A stretch of 64,000 nucleotides of DNA from Flavobacteriales bacterium (GTDB lineage: Bacteria > Bacteroidota > Bacteroidia > Flavobacteriales > Flavobacteriaceae). The notes below the pieces were generated by a model. The model saw only the letters and a list, made by a program, of their open reading frames with translations, did no database searches and was not told the origin of the DNA. Numbering within the stretch: position 1 is the stretch's first letter; every line of letters begins with the position of its first letter. Location: NCBI GenBank assembly GCA_020635875.1, contig JACJYY010000003.1, positions 248,001 to 312,000 of the forward strand, written 5' to 3'. The position numbers and the translations under genes are program-made. Positions 35,325 through 44,142 of the stretch are shown piece by piece.

Positions 35325-36974
35325 TTATTTAATAGAATCTAAGCCTAAGTCTTTTAAAAACTTATTATGTATGTCTCTATGCTTTTTGATGTCGTTATCA
35401 ATACTAGAGAGTTTTTCATTCACTTCTTTTAAGTCAATGATGGGTTCTGCTATTGCAGTGCTGACGTAACGAGAAATGTTTAGGTTAAAATCGTTATTAA
35501 CAATTTCGGCCATTGGCACTCTACGAGCATAGCGTTCCACTTTTTCTGGTCGGTTTTGATAGGTCTCAACGATTTTTAAAATATCATTTGGGTCATCTTT
35601 TGTGCCCTCTCCATCACGTAAAACGTTTTGACGCTTTTCTTTTTTGTAGCATTCACTCGCATTGATAAACAAAACATCATCTTCCTTTTTACATTTTTTC
35701 AAAACCAAAATACAAACAGGAATTCCTGTTGAAAAGAATAGGTTGGATGGTAAGCCAATTACTGTGTCAATATTGTTGTCTTGGAGCAATTTTTCTCTAA
35801 TACGTTGTTCTGCTCCACCTCTGAATAACACTCCGTGAGGTAAGATAATAGCCATTGTACCTTCCTCACTTAAATAGTGGAAACCGTGTAGCAGAAAAGC
35901 AAAATCTGCTGCTGATTTTGGTGCTACACCATAGTTTTTAAAACGGAAATCTTCGTGCACTGCTTCTGAAGCATCCCAACGTAAACTAAAAGGTGGATTG
36001 GCTACAATGGCATCAAATTCTACTTTTTTGGCTGGATTCATTTCGTTGAGAATATCCCAGTCGTTACTTAAAGTGTCTCCGTGAAAAATTTCAAATTCTG
36101 AATCTTTTACTCCATGAAGCAACATATTCATTCGAGCCAAGTTATAGGTAGTGATATTTTTTTCTTGGCCATAAATACGGCTGATAGTTCCACCTCCAGT
36201 TTGATCTTCAATTTTATTTTTAACGTTGAGCAGCAGTGATCCCGAACCACAAGCAAAATCCAATACTTTATGGAGTTTTTTCTTTTTACCTGCTTTTGGG
36301 TTTTGGCTATCTAAGGTTACGATTTCTGAAAGAATGGTGGATAATTGCTGTGGCGTATAAAACTCCCCTGCTTTTTTGCCAGAACCAGCTGCAAATTGCC
36401 CAATCAAATATTCGTAAGCATCTCCAAGGGTATCGCTGTCTGTGGAGAAACCTGCAATGCCTTCAGCAATTTTTGTGATAATCTTACAGAGCTTTTCATT
36501 TCTCGCTTCGTAGTTCTTGCCTAATTTTTCTGAGTCGAGATTTATCTCAGAGAACAAACCTTTAAAGGTGCTTTCAAAAGATTCATTTTCTATGTATTTA
36601 AAACCTTTTTGCAGTGTTTTTAATAAATCTTCGTGCTGTGTTCTTGCGAGTTCTGATATGCTGCTCCATAAATATTGTGGCTCTATCACATAATGCACTT
36701 TTCTACGCATTTGTTTTTCAAACTCTACCACATCGTTTGGGTTGGCTTTATACCAAATGGAAAGCGGTGTGCGTTTATCATTTACTTCTAACTTTGGATA
36801 GTCTGAGCCTAATTCTTTTTTAACCGAAGCTTCATAATTATCGGATAGATAGCGTAAAAAGAGGAACGATAGCATATAATCACGGAAATCATCTGCATTC
36901 ATTGCACCTCTTAAACTATCTGCTATATCCCACAGGGTTTTGCCTAATTCTTCTTGTTTTTGTTTTGGGGTCAT
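35325..36974 (-). CDS. hsdM: type I restriction-modification methyltransferase subunit
   Basis: Adenine-N6 DNA methyltransferase subunit of a type I system, 549 residues. N-terminal HsdM_N helical domain (LWDIADSLRGAMNADDFRDY), then the catalytic domain with SAM motif DFACGSG (239-245) and catalytic NPPF (326-329); GEFYTPQQL is the usual link between them. A coiled tail (EVNEKLSSIDNDIKKHRDIH) ends the chain. Last gene of the leftward operon, 110 bases after the AlbA_2 gene; no promoter box is visible in that gap. Recognition sequence cannot be predicted by eye. Confidence 0.95.
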   Translation of the reverse strand: MTPKQKQEELGKTLWDIADSLRGAMNADDFRDYMLSFLFLRYLSDNYEASVKKELGSDYPKLEVNDKRTPLSIWYKANPNDVVEFEKQMRRKVHYVIEPQYLWSSISELARTQHEDLLKTLQKGFKYIENESFESTFKGLFSEINLDSEKLGKNYEARNEKLCKIITKIAEGIAGFSTDSDTLGDAYEYLIGQFAAGSGKKAGEFYTPQQLSTILSEIVTLDSQNPKAGKKKKLHKVLDFACGSGSLLLNVKNKIEDQTGGGTISRIYGQEKNITTYNLARMNMLLHGVKDSEFEIFHGDTLSNDWDILNEMNPAKKVEFDAIVANPPFSLRWDASEAVHEDFRFKNYGVAPKSAADFAFLLHGFHYLSEEGTMAIILPHGVLFRGGAEQRIREKLLQDNNIDTVIGLPSNLFFSTGIPVCILVLKKCKKEDDVLFINASECYKKEKRQNVLRDGEGTKDDPNDILKIVETYQNRPEKVERYARRVPMAEIVNNDFNLNISRYVSTAIAEPIIDLKEVNEKLSSIDNDIKKHRDIHNKFLKDLGLDSIK

Positions 36975-37084
36975 ATTTTCTTAAATTCTTATTCCGTGCT
37001 TTTGCAAACAAATAAGCAAAACACTGTTTATTAATGTTTTATGTTTAGTTTTTATGATATCGTGATTTTCCAATGAAATAAAGA

Positions 37085-38533
37085 TTATGCCCAATAAGGT
37101 ACATATGAAGCGAACTTTTTAGATGAATTTTCAGGGTCAGATGCTTTTATTAATCCTGCATCTATTGTTTCAGATATTATTTTTGAAGCCATTGAAACAT
37201 TATTAACAGCGATTTTAAATCGCTTTCTTACAGATTGATTATTTACTATTTGATTGTTTACATAATGTAGGCAAGTATGTTGGTAACAGGCTCTAACTCT
37301 ATCTTCCGAACTCATTCGGGTTAAAGTTGTAGGTGCAAATAAAATTATCCTCGTATAATCATCACCTCTTATAAATTTCGGTGCAGGTAATTGATAAACC
37401 TCAATTGCGTTAATTGCTCTATCTATGCCACTTCCCCTTTCTTCACAAATATTTAAACGTCTCATTAGTGAAGCCAAACTTTCATTTCTGGATTTTGGAG
37501 CTGTATCTATAAATCTGTTTACATCCACCAAGGGAATTCCTGGATTTGTAATTTCAATCCTTTCTGTAAAAATTTCTACCATAACACCAGAACCTGTAAC
37601 CGAAAAATCTTGATGAATCAAGGCATTAGCTACAAATTCTCTTATAGCTACTTCAGGGTAAACTTTCACTTTTTTTCTGAGAGCATTTTCTATTACCTCA
37701 TTAGATGGTAATTGGTCCATAATATAATTTATCAATCCTTCAAAGCCAGAAGCGTAACCTCTGCCATCTACTTGCTCTTTTAAAGCATTAATTCTGCTTG
37801 TTTCTTGGTAAACAATTACACGAACTGCTTTTCGTTTAAGTTCTTTAAAATTATTTAAATCTTTTGCAAAAAGAATTGCTCCTAAATTCAACACATCCCA
37901 ACCCTGAGTTGATTTTTTGATTAAATCTTCATTAGCTAATGTTTGTAAAATACTCAACTTGGTATCGGGCAATCTCTTTTCTTGAAGTGTAAAATAGCTA
38001 TCGTAATCTACTAGCTTTAATACATCATCATCATTTACATTATTTTCTGTAGTTTGAGATTCAAAATCAATTCCCGTTGACAATGCAATTAAAGATTTTA
38101 CCTCTTGTCGTGAGAGTTTTACGGTTTGTCCGGCACTTCGTTTATAACTGTTGTAAATATCTCCATTTCTAAGACTTACGGGTTTGTCGTGATATTCAGG
38201 TATTCGAATAAATAAAACTGGATTTCCATTAAATTCTGCCACTGCGTGTTCAATACCAATAGGTTGTGCTAAATTGTTTCGGGCTATATTGCCCAATTTC
38301 TGTATAATAGTATCCATTTCTTGCTTGGTAAATGGTTTTGAAGTACCATCGTTTCCAATACCATACGCCAAATAACCACCCATTGGATAATTAGCAAAAG
38401 CGGAAATGTGTTGTGCCAATCGTTCACTTTTATCTGACAAGCCGCTTTTCCAGTCCAATTCATTCAATTCTTGAGGTATAGGCTTAAGACTTTTTTGTAA
38501 AAGCTGTATAGCTCTATGTATCCAATTTTCCAT
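37085..38533 (-). CDS. AlbA_2 (Schlafen-like) / HATPase putative DNA-binding protein in the RM operon
   Basis: About 482 residues. The N-terminal third is an AlbA_2 (Schlafen-type AAA_4) domain, with DKSERLAQHISAFANYPMGG and LAYGIGNDGTSKPFTKQEMD; the middle has a HATPase_c_4-like segment, VAIREFVANALIHQDFSVTG and VEIFTERIEITNPGIP with ERGSGIDRAI; the end looks like a winged-helix. Such proteins are often called transcriptional regulators or RecG-like helicases, with no proven role. Start ATG 38533 lies 5 bases after the hsdS stop, and an upstream TTG (38542) is less likely. Its place between hsdS and hsdM suggests regulation of, or assistance to, the restriction system. Confidence 0.85.
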   Translation of the reverse strand: MENWIHRAIQLLQKSLKPIPQELNELDWKSGLSDKSERLAQHISAFANYPMGGYLAYGIGNDGTSKPFTKQEMDTIIQKLGNIARNNLAQPIGIEHAVAEFNGNPVLFIRIPEYHDKPVSLRNGDIYNSYKRSAGQTVKLSRQEVKSLIALSTGIDFESQTTENNVNDDDVLKLVDYDSYFTLQEKRLPDTKLSILQTLANEDLIKKSTQGWDVLNLGAILFAKDLNNFKELKRKAVRVIVYQETSRINALKEQVDGRGYASGFEGLINYIMDQLPSNEVIENALRKKVKVYPEVAIREFVANALIHQDFSVTGSGVMVEIFTERIEITNPGIPLVDVNRFIDTAPKSRNESLASLMRRLNICEERGSGIDRAINAIEVYQLPAPKFIRGDDYTRIILFAPTTLTRMSSEDRVRACYQHTCLHYVNNQIVNNQSVRKRFKIAVNNVSMASKIISETIDAGLIKASDPENSSKKFASYVPYWA

Positions 38534-38538
38534 ATTTT

Positions 38539-39816
38539 TCAACCATTTATATTAGGAAACAACTGTTGCAACAAGCCTTTTTTATGCTCTTGTAGCTGCT
38601 CAATTTTTTGGGCTTGGGCTTCTATTAAGGCATCTGCTGCGGAAAGGCAATCGGCTATTTTTTGTTGCTCTTTTAGTGAGGGTTTTGGTAGTAATGTAGC
38701 ATAAACAATTTCACTGCTTATGTTTTGAACTATACCTCCTGCTGCTAGTCGCTTGTACTGACTTTGCAGATAATCTGAGTTTAGTAATTGTAGAAGGAAA
38801 TTTTTATCAAAACTTTCCTCAAACTCTCGTAGTACAAACCAACCATCATAAATACAACCCTCTAAGTCCAATTCATAAGTGGCACCATAACTCATAGAGT
38901 TTGCGAGGATTAATTCGCCTCTTTTAACTTTTCTAGATTTTTTTGCACCTAATGCAGTGATTTTTTCTTCAACTGATGAAATTTTAAAACCGTTGGCATT
39001 TTTAGTGTCACCTATCTTTATCCAATTAACTCCATTTTCATCTTTAGTCGTATACTGGCTAATTGGTCTTGGTGAACTTCCTCTATAAAGTTTGATATAT
39101 GAAGAAAAATTATCAACCTCCCAATCCCCATCATCCTTAAACTCAGGAAAACGAAATTTAGGCTGTGTTTCACCTTCTGCTGGAAATAGCTGTTGCAACA
39201 AACCTTTTTTATGGTCTTGTAAAAGGTCTAGTTTTTCGGTTTCTGCGGTTATGACTTCATCTAAAGAAGAAAGGCAAGTGGCTATTTTTTGTTGTTCTTC
39301 TTTTTTAGGTGGTAATGATATTGTTATTCTGTAAAAATCACTGTGATTCAAATCTGGAATGGTAGAAGCTCCTGCGTAACTAAGTATTTTTCTTTGAGTT
39401 TGAGATAACCTTAAAAAATAAACTAAGAAATCTTTATCTACTGTTTTTCTATCAAAATCAATTTTAAAAAAATTATTATGAAAAGCACCTTCGACATTAG
39501 TTACAACTTGACCTGTGTTACCTGTCCTAGTCATCAAAACTTCTTCTTTATTGCATAAAACACTTTTTGGAGGATTTTTAATATAATAATACTTTTCACA
39601 TGTTGCCTTTAAAAATTCATTAGTAATATAAAAGTGACTCTCGTTTACTTTTTCAGTTAGTCGCTCTGATATAGGTATTTGAAGCCCTTGATTTATTTTA
39701 GTTATGTTTTTAAAGGTTTCAATCTTCCACTCTCCATCATTCAAAAACTCAGGAAAACGCAAAGCTGGTACTATCCCTTCGGCTTCGCTCTGGGCAAGTT
39801 TTTGTTTGTTAGTCAT
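38539..39816 (-). CDS. hsdS: type I restriction specificity subunit
   Basis: Target-recognition subunit with two half-sites, 425 residues. Each half begins with a similar segment (RFPEFLNDGEWKI and RFPEFKDDGDWEV), holds a variable target recognition domain (about 30-150 and 245-365) and ends with a conserved helix (EEQQKIATCLSSLDEVI..., KEQQKIADCLSAADALI...) finishing HKKGLLQQLFP. The two TRDs differ, so a bipartite asymmetric site is expected. The conserved halves are repeated at DNA level as well. The start overlaps the upstream gene's stop by 8 bases. Confidence 0.95.
   Translation of the reverse strand: MTNKQKLAQSEAEGIVPALRFPEFLNDGEWKIETFKNITKINQGLQIPISERLTEKVNESHFYITNEFLKATCEKYYYIKNPPKSVLCNKEEVLMTRTGNTGQVVTNVEGAFHNNFFKIDFDRKTVDKDFLVYFLRLSQTQRKILSYAGASTIPDLNHSDFYRITISLPPKKEEQQKIATCLSSLDEVITAETEKLDLLQDHKKGLLQQLFPAEGETQPKFRFPEFKDDGDWEVDNFSSYIKLYRGSSPRPISQYTTKDENGVNWIKIGDTKNANGFKISSVEEKITALGAKKSRKVKRGELILANSMSYGATYELDLEGCIYDGWFVLREFEESFDKNFLLQLLNSDYLQSQYKRLAAGGIVQNISSEIVYATLLPKPSLKEQQKIADCLSAADALIEAQAQKIEQLQEHKKGLLQQLFPNING
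38555..39299 (-). repeat. hsdS: internal direct repeats of hsdS
   Basis: Two pairs of near-identical blocks 627 bases apart: 38555-38594 with 39182-39221 (36 of 40 bases equal) and 38642-38672 with 39269-39299. They encode the conserved C-terminal helix of each half-subunit and could support recombination that swaps or deletes recognition domains. Confidence 0.75.
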
Positions 39817-40717
39817 TGGCTATGGCGTTTAAGAGGTTTTGAACGGTTTGGGTATTAAGTTTTGAGAAAGCAAACCACTTTTTGCCCAAATCTTTTAAGG
39901 AAGCCCCTAAGTGATACACCTCTTGGTTATCTATAATTAAAAAACGGTCGTGGCTTTTGGTAAAGGGTTTTATTACAAAGTTGCCATATTGTTCGTTGGC
40001 TTTTTTTACGTCTAAGCTTAGTTGTTTAGATATGGTTTTAGCCAATAGAAGTACGTTCACATCTTTTGTTTTCTTAGCTAAAAGGGTTAAGGTACTTTCG
40101 TCTATATAGTTGTCAATCAATATAATATTTTTTTTAGCCGAGCGAATAATTTTAGAAGCCAATTCATAGGCATCAAACACTTGTCCGTCAAAGAAAACGC
40201 CTTGGGTGGGTAGTTCTTGTTTGCTTTCTAAGGCTTTAAATACTTGTTCTACTTTTTGATTGGTCAATAGTTGATTCTGCTCTAGCTTATCTAGTCGTAA
40301 TTGTATTAACGCATTGGTTTGTAGTAGTTGTCGCATTTTTACAAAGGCCTCCATTATTTGTACACTCATAAGTACAGCTACATCGCTATTTAAAACGGCA
40401 GATAGCATCGCCACACCTTGTTCTGTAAATACATAGGGTAAGGTTCTTCTTTTTGTGGTCGCAATTTGCGACTGCAAATTTTGTTGTTGTTCTGCGGTCG
40501 CAATTTGCGACTGCAAAGTATCCCATTCTTCATTGGTTAATTGAAACATAAAAGAGGCAGGGAACCTTTTGTTATTTCTTTTTACCTGTTCGTTCAGTCT
40601 TTTGGTTTCTACTTGAAATAGCTCTGCTAAATGGTAATCTACCATAACGTATAGCCTGCGAATATTAAAAATTCGGTTTTCTATACTTGTATTATCAATT
40701 TTTAATAGTTTACTCAT
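39809..40717 (-). CDS. ORF6N / KilA-like protein with PLD-like C-terminal domain
   Basis: About 302 residues. N-terminal ORF6N domain of phage antirepressor type (IFNIRRLYVMVDYHLAELFQ, RFPASFMFQLTNEEW, YVFTEQGVAMLSAVL), a short coiled linker (residues 130-175), then a C-terminal domain similar to one half of phospholipase-D folds: AKKNIILIDNYIDESTL and HDRFLIID (HxRx4D, where classic PLD has HxKx4D) followed by GASLKDLGKK. Nuclease activity is possible but unproven. ATG 40717 overlaps the hsdR stop. Similar genes often accompany type I RM operons of Bacteroidota; function unknown. Residues 74-99 carry a 13-residue tandem duplication. Confidence 0.85.
   Translation of the reverse strand: MSKLLKIDNTSIENRIFNIRRLYVMVDYHLAELFQVETKRLNEQVKRNNKRFPASFMFQLTNEEWDTLQSQIATAEQQQNLQSQIATTKRRTLPYVFTEQGVAMLSAVLNSDVAVLMSVQIMEAFVKMRQLLQTNALIQLRLDKLEQNQLLTNQKVEQVFKALESKQELPTQGVFFDGQVFDAYELASKIIRSAKKNIILIDNYIDESTLTLLAKKTKDVNVLLLAKTISKQLSLDVKKANEQYGNFVIKPFTKSHDRFLIIDNQEVYHLGASLKDLGKKWFAFSKLNTQTVQNLLNAIAND
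40457..40517. repeat. two copies of a 22-base repeat with palindromic core
   Basis: GGTCGCAATTTGCGACTGCAAA at 40457-40478 and 40496-40517, 39 bases apart. Each includes GTCGCAA-T-TTGCGAC, a 15-base near palindrome. In frame it gives two copies of LQSQIAT, 13 residues apart. Confidence 0.85.
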
Positions 40718-43670
40718 ACGCATTTAATCCTGCAACTTCTCGCCCTTGGGCTAGTTTGTTTAGTAAAGGCACTAAGTCTTCCATTAGTGCTAATTCTGCT
40801 ACTCTTCGGTCTTTCCAACCCAACTCCAATGGTGCTAATAAATCGGTGAGTTTTTCGCCATCAAAAATCATTCGGTGTAGTATTTCATCTATAAAGGCTT
40901 TCAAGCTTTCGTTTTCCAAATGGTGTTTTTGGGCAATGGCTTTTAACTCGCTGGCCGCTTTTTCGTCTTTAAATTGTTGGTAACCTGCACGTATTTCCTT
41001 TTCGGTCATTCCATTACCTACTTCCAAAGTGTTGATGTAGGCAATGATATCTTCTCGCTCGTCCATTAAGTTGGCACTAGAGCTGAGTAGGGTAATCAAC
41101 TGAACACGTGTCATCTTGTGTTTAGATGGTTTGTCTTGTGTGTATTTGGCAATCAGCCCAATGATGTAATCGTAATCGATAATGGCAGAAGAAAAGAGTA
41201 CAAACTCAAAATCGAGTTGTTGCACTTCTAGTGGTGTATCGGGTTTGTTTTGTATTTCCTTTAATCGTTTTGCGGTATCTAGGTAATTACTCTTAAAAGA
41301 ACGGAAATCGTCCGTAGGCAATGCCTTTTCAATGGTTTGCGTTTGTGATTCTTCTAAATCGGTATATTGGTCGAGTTGTGTTTTAAGGCGTTGAACTTCC
41401 TTAAACGTGTTGATGAATTGGGCACGAGCTTCATCGCCTTTCAGGTTATCTACTTCGTGGGGCTTGCATTCCAATCCGTGAGATTCCATAAAGGTTTTGA
41501 GGTTGCTTACCGCTTCCTGGTATTTGGCTATTACTTTTGGTGCCGCATCTACTATCCAAATTTCTTTAGGGTTCTCTACATTGGCACCAGAGAATAATAC
41601 CATAGCCTTATCAACCGATTCTTCTTGTTGTCTAAAGTCTAATATGTTACCATAGGGTTTGGTATCGTTTATTACCCGATTGGTGCGTGAAAAAGCTTGA
41701 ATGAGTCCATGATACTTTAAGTTTTTGTCTACGTAAAGTGTATTTAAATATTTAGAATCAAACCCTGTTAAGAGCATATCTACCACAATTGTCACGTCTA
41801 TTTTGTCTTTGTGAGGTACGTCTTTGTTAGGGTATTTCTGCCATTTTATGCGTTGCTGTACATCTTGGTAGTAACCATCAAATTCTGTTATTCTATGGTT
41901 GGTGCCATATTGAGTATTGTAGTCTGTTATAATTTGGGTGAGAGCTTCTTTCTTTTTGTTGGGCTCTATTTGATTATCGGCTTTTTCTTGCTCCAAATCT
42001 TCTTGTAGCTGTTCAACATCTTTATTGCCTTCGGCAGGTGGCGAAAACACACAAGCAATGTTTAAAGGTATGTAGTCTTCATTTTTTTCGATTTCATCTG
42101 CCTGTAATTTTTTGAATAACTCATAATATTGGATAGCATCATTTATAGATGCTGTTGCCAGAATACTGTTGAAACGTCTGTTATGTGTGGCCTTTTCGTG
42201 TTTGTTGATGATGGCATTTACCACCGCAAGTTTATGTAAATTACTTCCAATAGTCACTACGCCATCCGGTTTAAAATAGTCAATATGAAAACGCAATACA
42301 TTTTTGTCTTCTATTGCATTAGTAATGGTGTAAGAATGCAATTCTTGTTGGAAAACATCATTTGTTGTTTTATAGGAAGCGTGTTTTCCTTCTATGGTTT
42401 TGTAGGTGGCGTTTTCTTCAAAAATGGGGGTTCCTGTAAACCCAAATAATTGTGCCTTTGGAAAGAACTCTTTGATAGCTTTATGGTTCTCTCCAAACTG
42501 TGAACGGTGACATTCGTCAAAGATGAAAACAATGCGCTTGTCTGCTATGGGTTGTAATTTTTCTTTAAAATTGTTTGTGGTTTTTGGATCTAGTGCTAAT
42601 CCTAGTTTCTGAATCGTCGTTACAATTACCTTATCCGCATAATCTGTAGAAAGCATCCTATTGACCAAAGTACCTGTATTGGTGTTTTCTTCAACACTAC
42701 CTTCTTGAAACTTATTGAACTCCTGACGCGTTTGTCGGTCAAGGTCTTTACGGTCAACCACAAACAAACATTTTTCAATATCTGGATTGTCTTTTAAAAG
42801 TGTAGAAGCCTTGAAAGACGTCAATGTTTTTCCACTTCCTGTGGTGTGCCAGATATATCCATTACCTCTATTTTGGTGTATGCAATCTACAATGGCTTTC
42901 ACGGCATAGATTTGATACGGTCGCATTACGAGTATTTTTTGCTCGCTTGCCACCAACACCATATAGCGACTAAGCATTTGTCCGAGAGTACACTTAGCTA
43001 AGAACTTGTCCGCAAAGTCGTACAGGTGATTGATTTTTTTATTTTGCTCATCTGCTAGTGTATAAACAGGCAAAAACTGCTCGTCTGCATTAAAAGCAAA
43101 ATGTTCGTTATTGTTATTGGCAAAATAAAACGTCTTACTTTTATTGCTCACAATAAACAACTGCATAAAACACATTAGGGAATTGGTATAGCCATTTCCT
43201 GCGTCATTTTTATAGTCCACAATCTGCTGTATTGCCTTGTTAGGGCTCACTTCCAGTGTTTTTAGTTCTATTTGAACCACAGGAACACCATTGATAAGAA
43301 TAATGACATCGTATCTATGGTTACTGTTTTTGGTGTTGATGCGTAATTGGTTTATAACTTCAAAGTCATTTTTACACCAATCTTTAATATTTACAAGGGT
43401 ATAGTGTAAAGGTGTGCCATCTTCACGAGTGAACGTGTTGGTTTTTCGTAGATAATTAGCAGAAATGAAAACATCTGGATTGACTAATTCTTCTTTTAAT
43501 TTCTCGAATTCAGAGTCAGTAAGGCTAACTCTGTTAAGTTTCTCGAATTTTTCTCGAAAGTTTTGTTCCAGAGCGTTTAGGTCTCTGACGTCAGGACGAT
43601 ACGTGTATTTTAAATCTTGGAGTTTCCCAACAAGTCCATATTCTATATCTGCTTCTTTAACTATGTCCAT
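40710..43670 (-). CDS. hsdR: type I restriction endonuclease subunit
   Basis: Motor-nuclease subunit, 986 residues. PD-(D/E)XK nuclease near the N-terminus: D121, E135 and K137 in RYDVIIL...QIELK. Superfamily 2 translocase follows: Walker A TTGSGKT (276-282), DECH box in VFIFDECHRSQFGE, TGTPIFEENATY, and motif VI-like QAFSRTNRV. C-terminal helical domain contacts HsdM. First gene of the leftward operon; ATG 43670 is the only good start. With HsdM and HsdS it makes the R2M2S1 complex that cuts unmodified foreign DNA. Confidence 0.96.
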   Translation of the reverse strand: MDIVKEADIEYGLVGKLQDLKYTYRPDVRDLNALEQNFREKFEKLNRVSLTDSEFEKLKEELVNPDVFISANYLRKTNTFTREDGTPLHYTLVNIKDWCKNDFEVINQLRINTKNSNHRYDVIILINGVPVVQIELKTLEVSPNKAIQQIVDYKNDAGNGYTNSLMCFMQLFIVSNKSKTFYFANNNNEHFAFNADEQFLPVYTLADEQNKKINHLYDFADKFLAKCTLGQMLSRYMVLVASEQKILVMRPYQIYAVKAIVDCIHQNRGNGYIWHTTGSGKTLTSFKASTLLKDNPDIEKCLFVVDRKDLDRQTRQEFNKFQEGSVEENTNTGTLVNRMLSTDYADKVIVTTIQKLGLALDPKTTNNFKEKLQPIADKRIVFIFDECHRSQFGENHKAIKEFFPKAQLFGFTGTPIFEENATYKTIEGKHASYKTTNDVFQQELHSYTITNAIEDKNVLRFHIDYFKPDGVVTIGSNLHKLAVVNAIINKHEKATHNRRFNSILATASINDAIQYYELFKKLQADEIEKNEDYIPLNIACVFSPPAEGNKDVEQLQEDLEQEKADNQIEPNKKKEALTQIITDYNTQYGTNHRITEFDGYYQDVQQRIKWQKYPNKDVPHKDKIDVTIVVDMLLTGFDSKYLNTLYVDKNLKYHGLIQAFSRTNRVINDTKPYGNILDFRQQEESVDKAMVLFSGANVENPKEIWIVDAAPKVIAKYQEAVSNLKTFMESHGLECKPHEVDNLKGDEARAQFINTFKEVQRLKTQLDQYTDLEESQTQTIEKALPTDDFRSFKSNYLDTAKRLKEIQNKPDTPLEVQQLDFEFVLFSSAIIDYDYIIGLIAKYTQDKPSKHKMTRVQLITLLSSSANLMDEREDIIAYINTLEVGNGMTEKEIRAGYQQFKDEKAASELKAIAQKHHLENESLKAFIDEILHRMIFDGEKLTDLLAPLELGWKDRRVAELALMEDLVPLLNKLAQGREVAGLNAYE

Positions 43671-43838
43671 TCAATCTTCCTTTATTAATGCTTTTTCATA
43701 GCGGTTTTCCCAACCTGATTTACTCATTCTCTTTATGACTTTGCTTTGAGCCAACTAATTTACATTTATGTGTCATAAAATGGTTTAAAATATCAATTAT
43801 TTTATCAATTTGATCCTGTGCTTAATGACTGATCTGTT

Positions 43839-44120
43839 AGATACTAGACAAAATCTAAAATCTTATATCTATAGTCTCTTAATCTATATGTTGTGCCAGA
43901 AAAATGAAATGAGAATTATTTGTCCCGAAAATCATATAAAATTGGGACAAAAGTTTATTTGGATTTAGAAATAAGCGCAAAAAATAAAAAATGAGCGCAA
44001 AAGTGATTTTTATACTGAAATTAGGCGCAAACTAAACAAACATTTTTTGTGGGAATGTGCCTTTGTAGATTCGAGATTATAGATGTAAGATACTAGACAA
44101 AATCTAAAATCTCATATCTA
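43839..44120. repeat. pair of 33-base direct repeats
   Basis: 43839-43871 and 44088-44120 are identical except for one base. Core words are AGATACTAGACAAAATCTA and AAAATCT. The second copy runs on into short tandem steps of the ATATCTAACGTCT type. Confidence 0.85.
43919..43951. repeat. 8-bp inverted repeat, possible operator
   Basis: TTTGTCCC (43919-43926) and GGGACAAA (43944-43951) with a 17-base spacer, 250 bases upstream of hsdR. Confidence 0.5.
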
Positions 44121-44142
44121 ACGTCTCATATCTAACGTCTAA

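Larger units (their letters stand above)
43671..44142. other. 472-base gene-free spacer upstream of hsdR
   Basis: No open frame of convincing length. It holds two copies of a 33-base direct repeat, an inverted repeat around GTCCC, and three GCGCAAA words within 70 bases (43975-44032). No exact TAnnTTTG box is found on the minus strand, so the hsdR promoter remains unlocated. Confidence 0.7.

Noticed and set aside
39809..40717. Prophage, because of the ORF6N (phage antirepressor) domain
   Set aside because: No integrase, capsid, tail or lysis genes nearby; the gene is translationally coupled to hsdR and hsdS.
43839..44120. Possible CRISPR array
   Set aside because: Only two repeat copies 249 bases apart, no regular spacers and no cas genes in the window.
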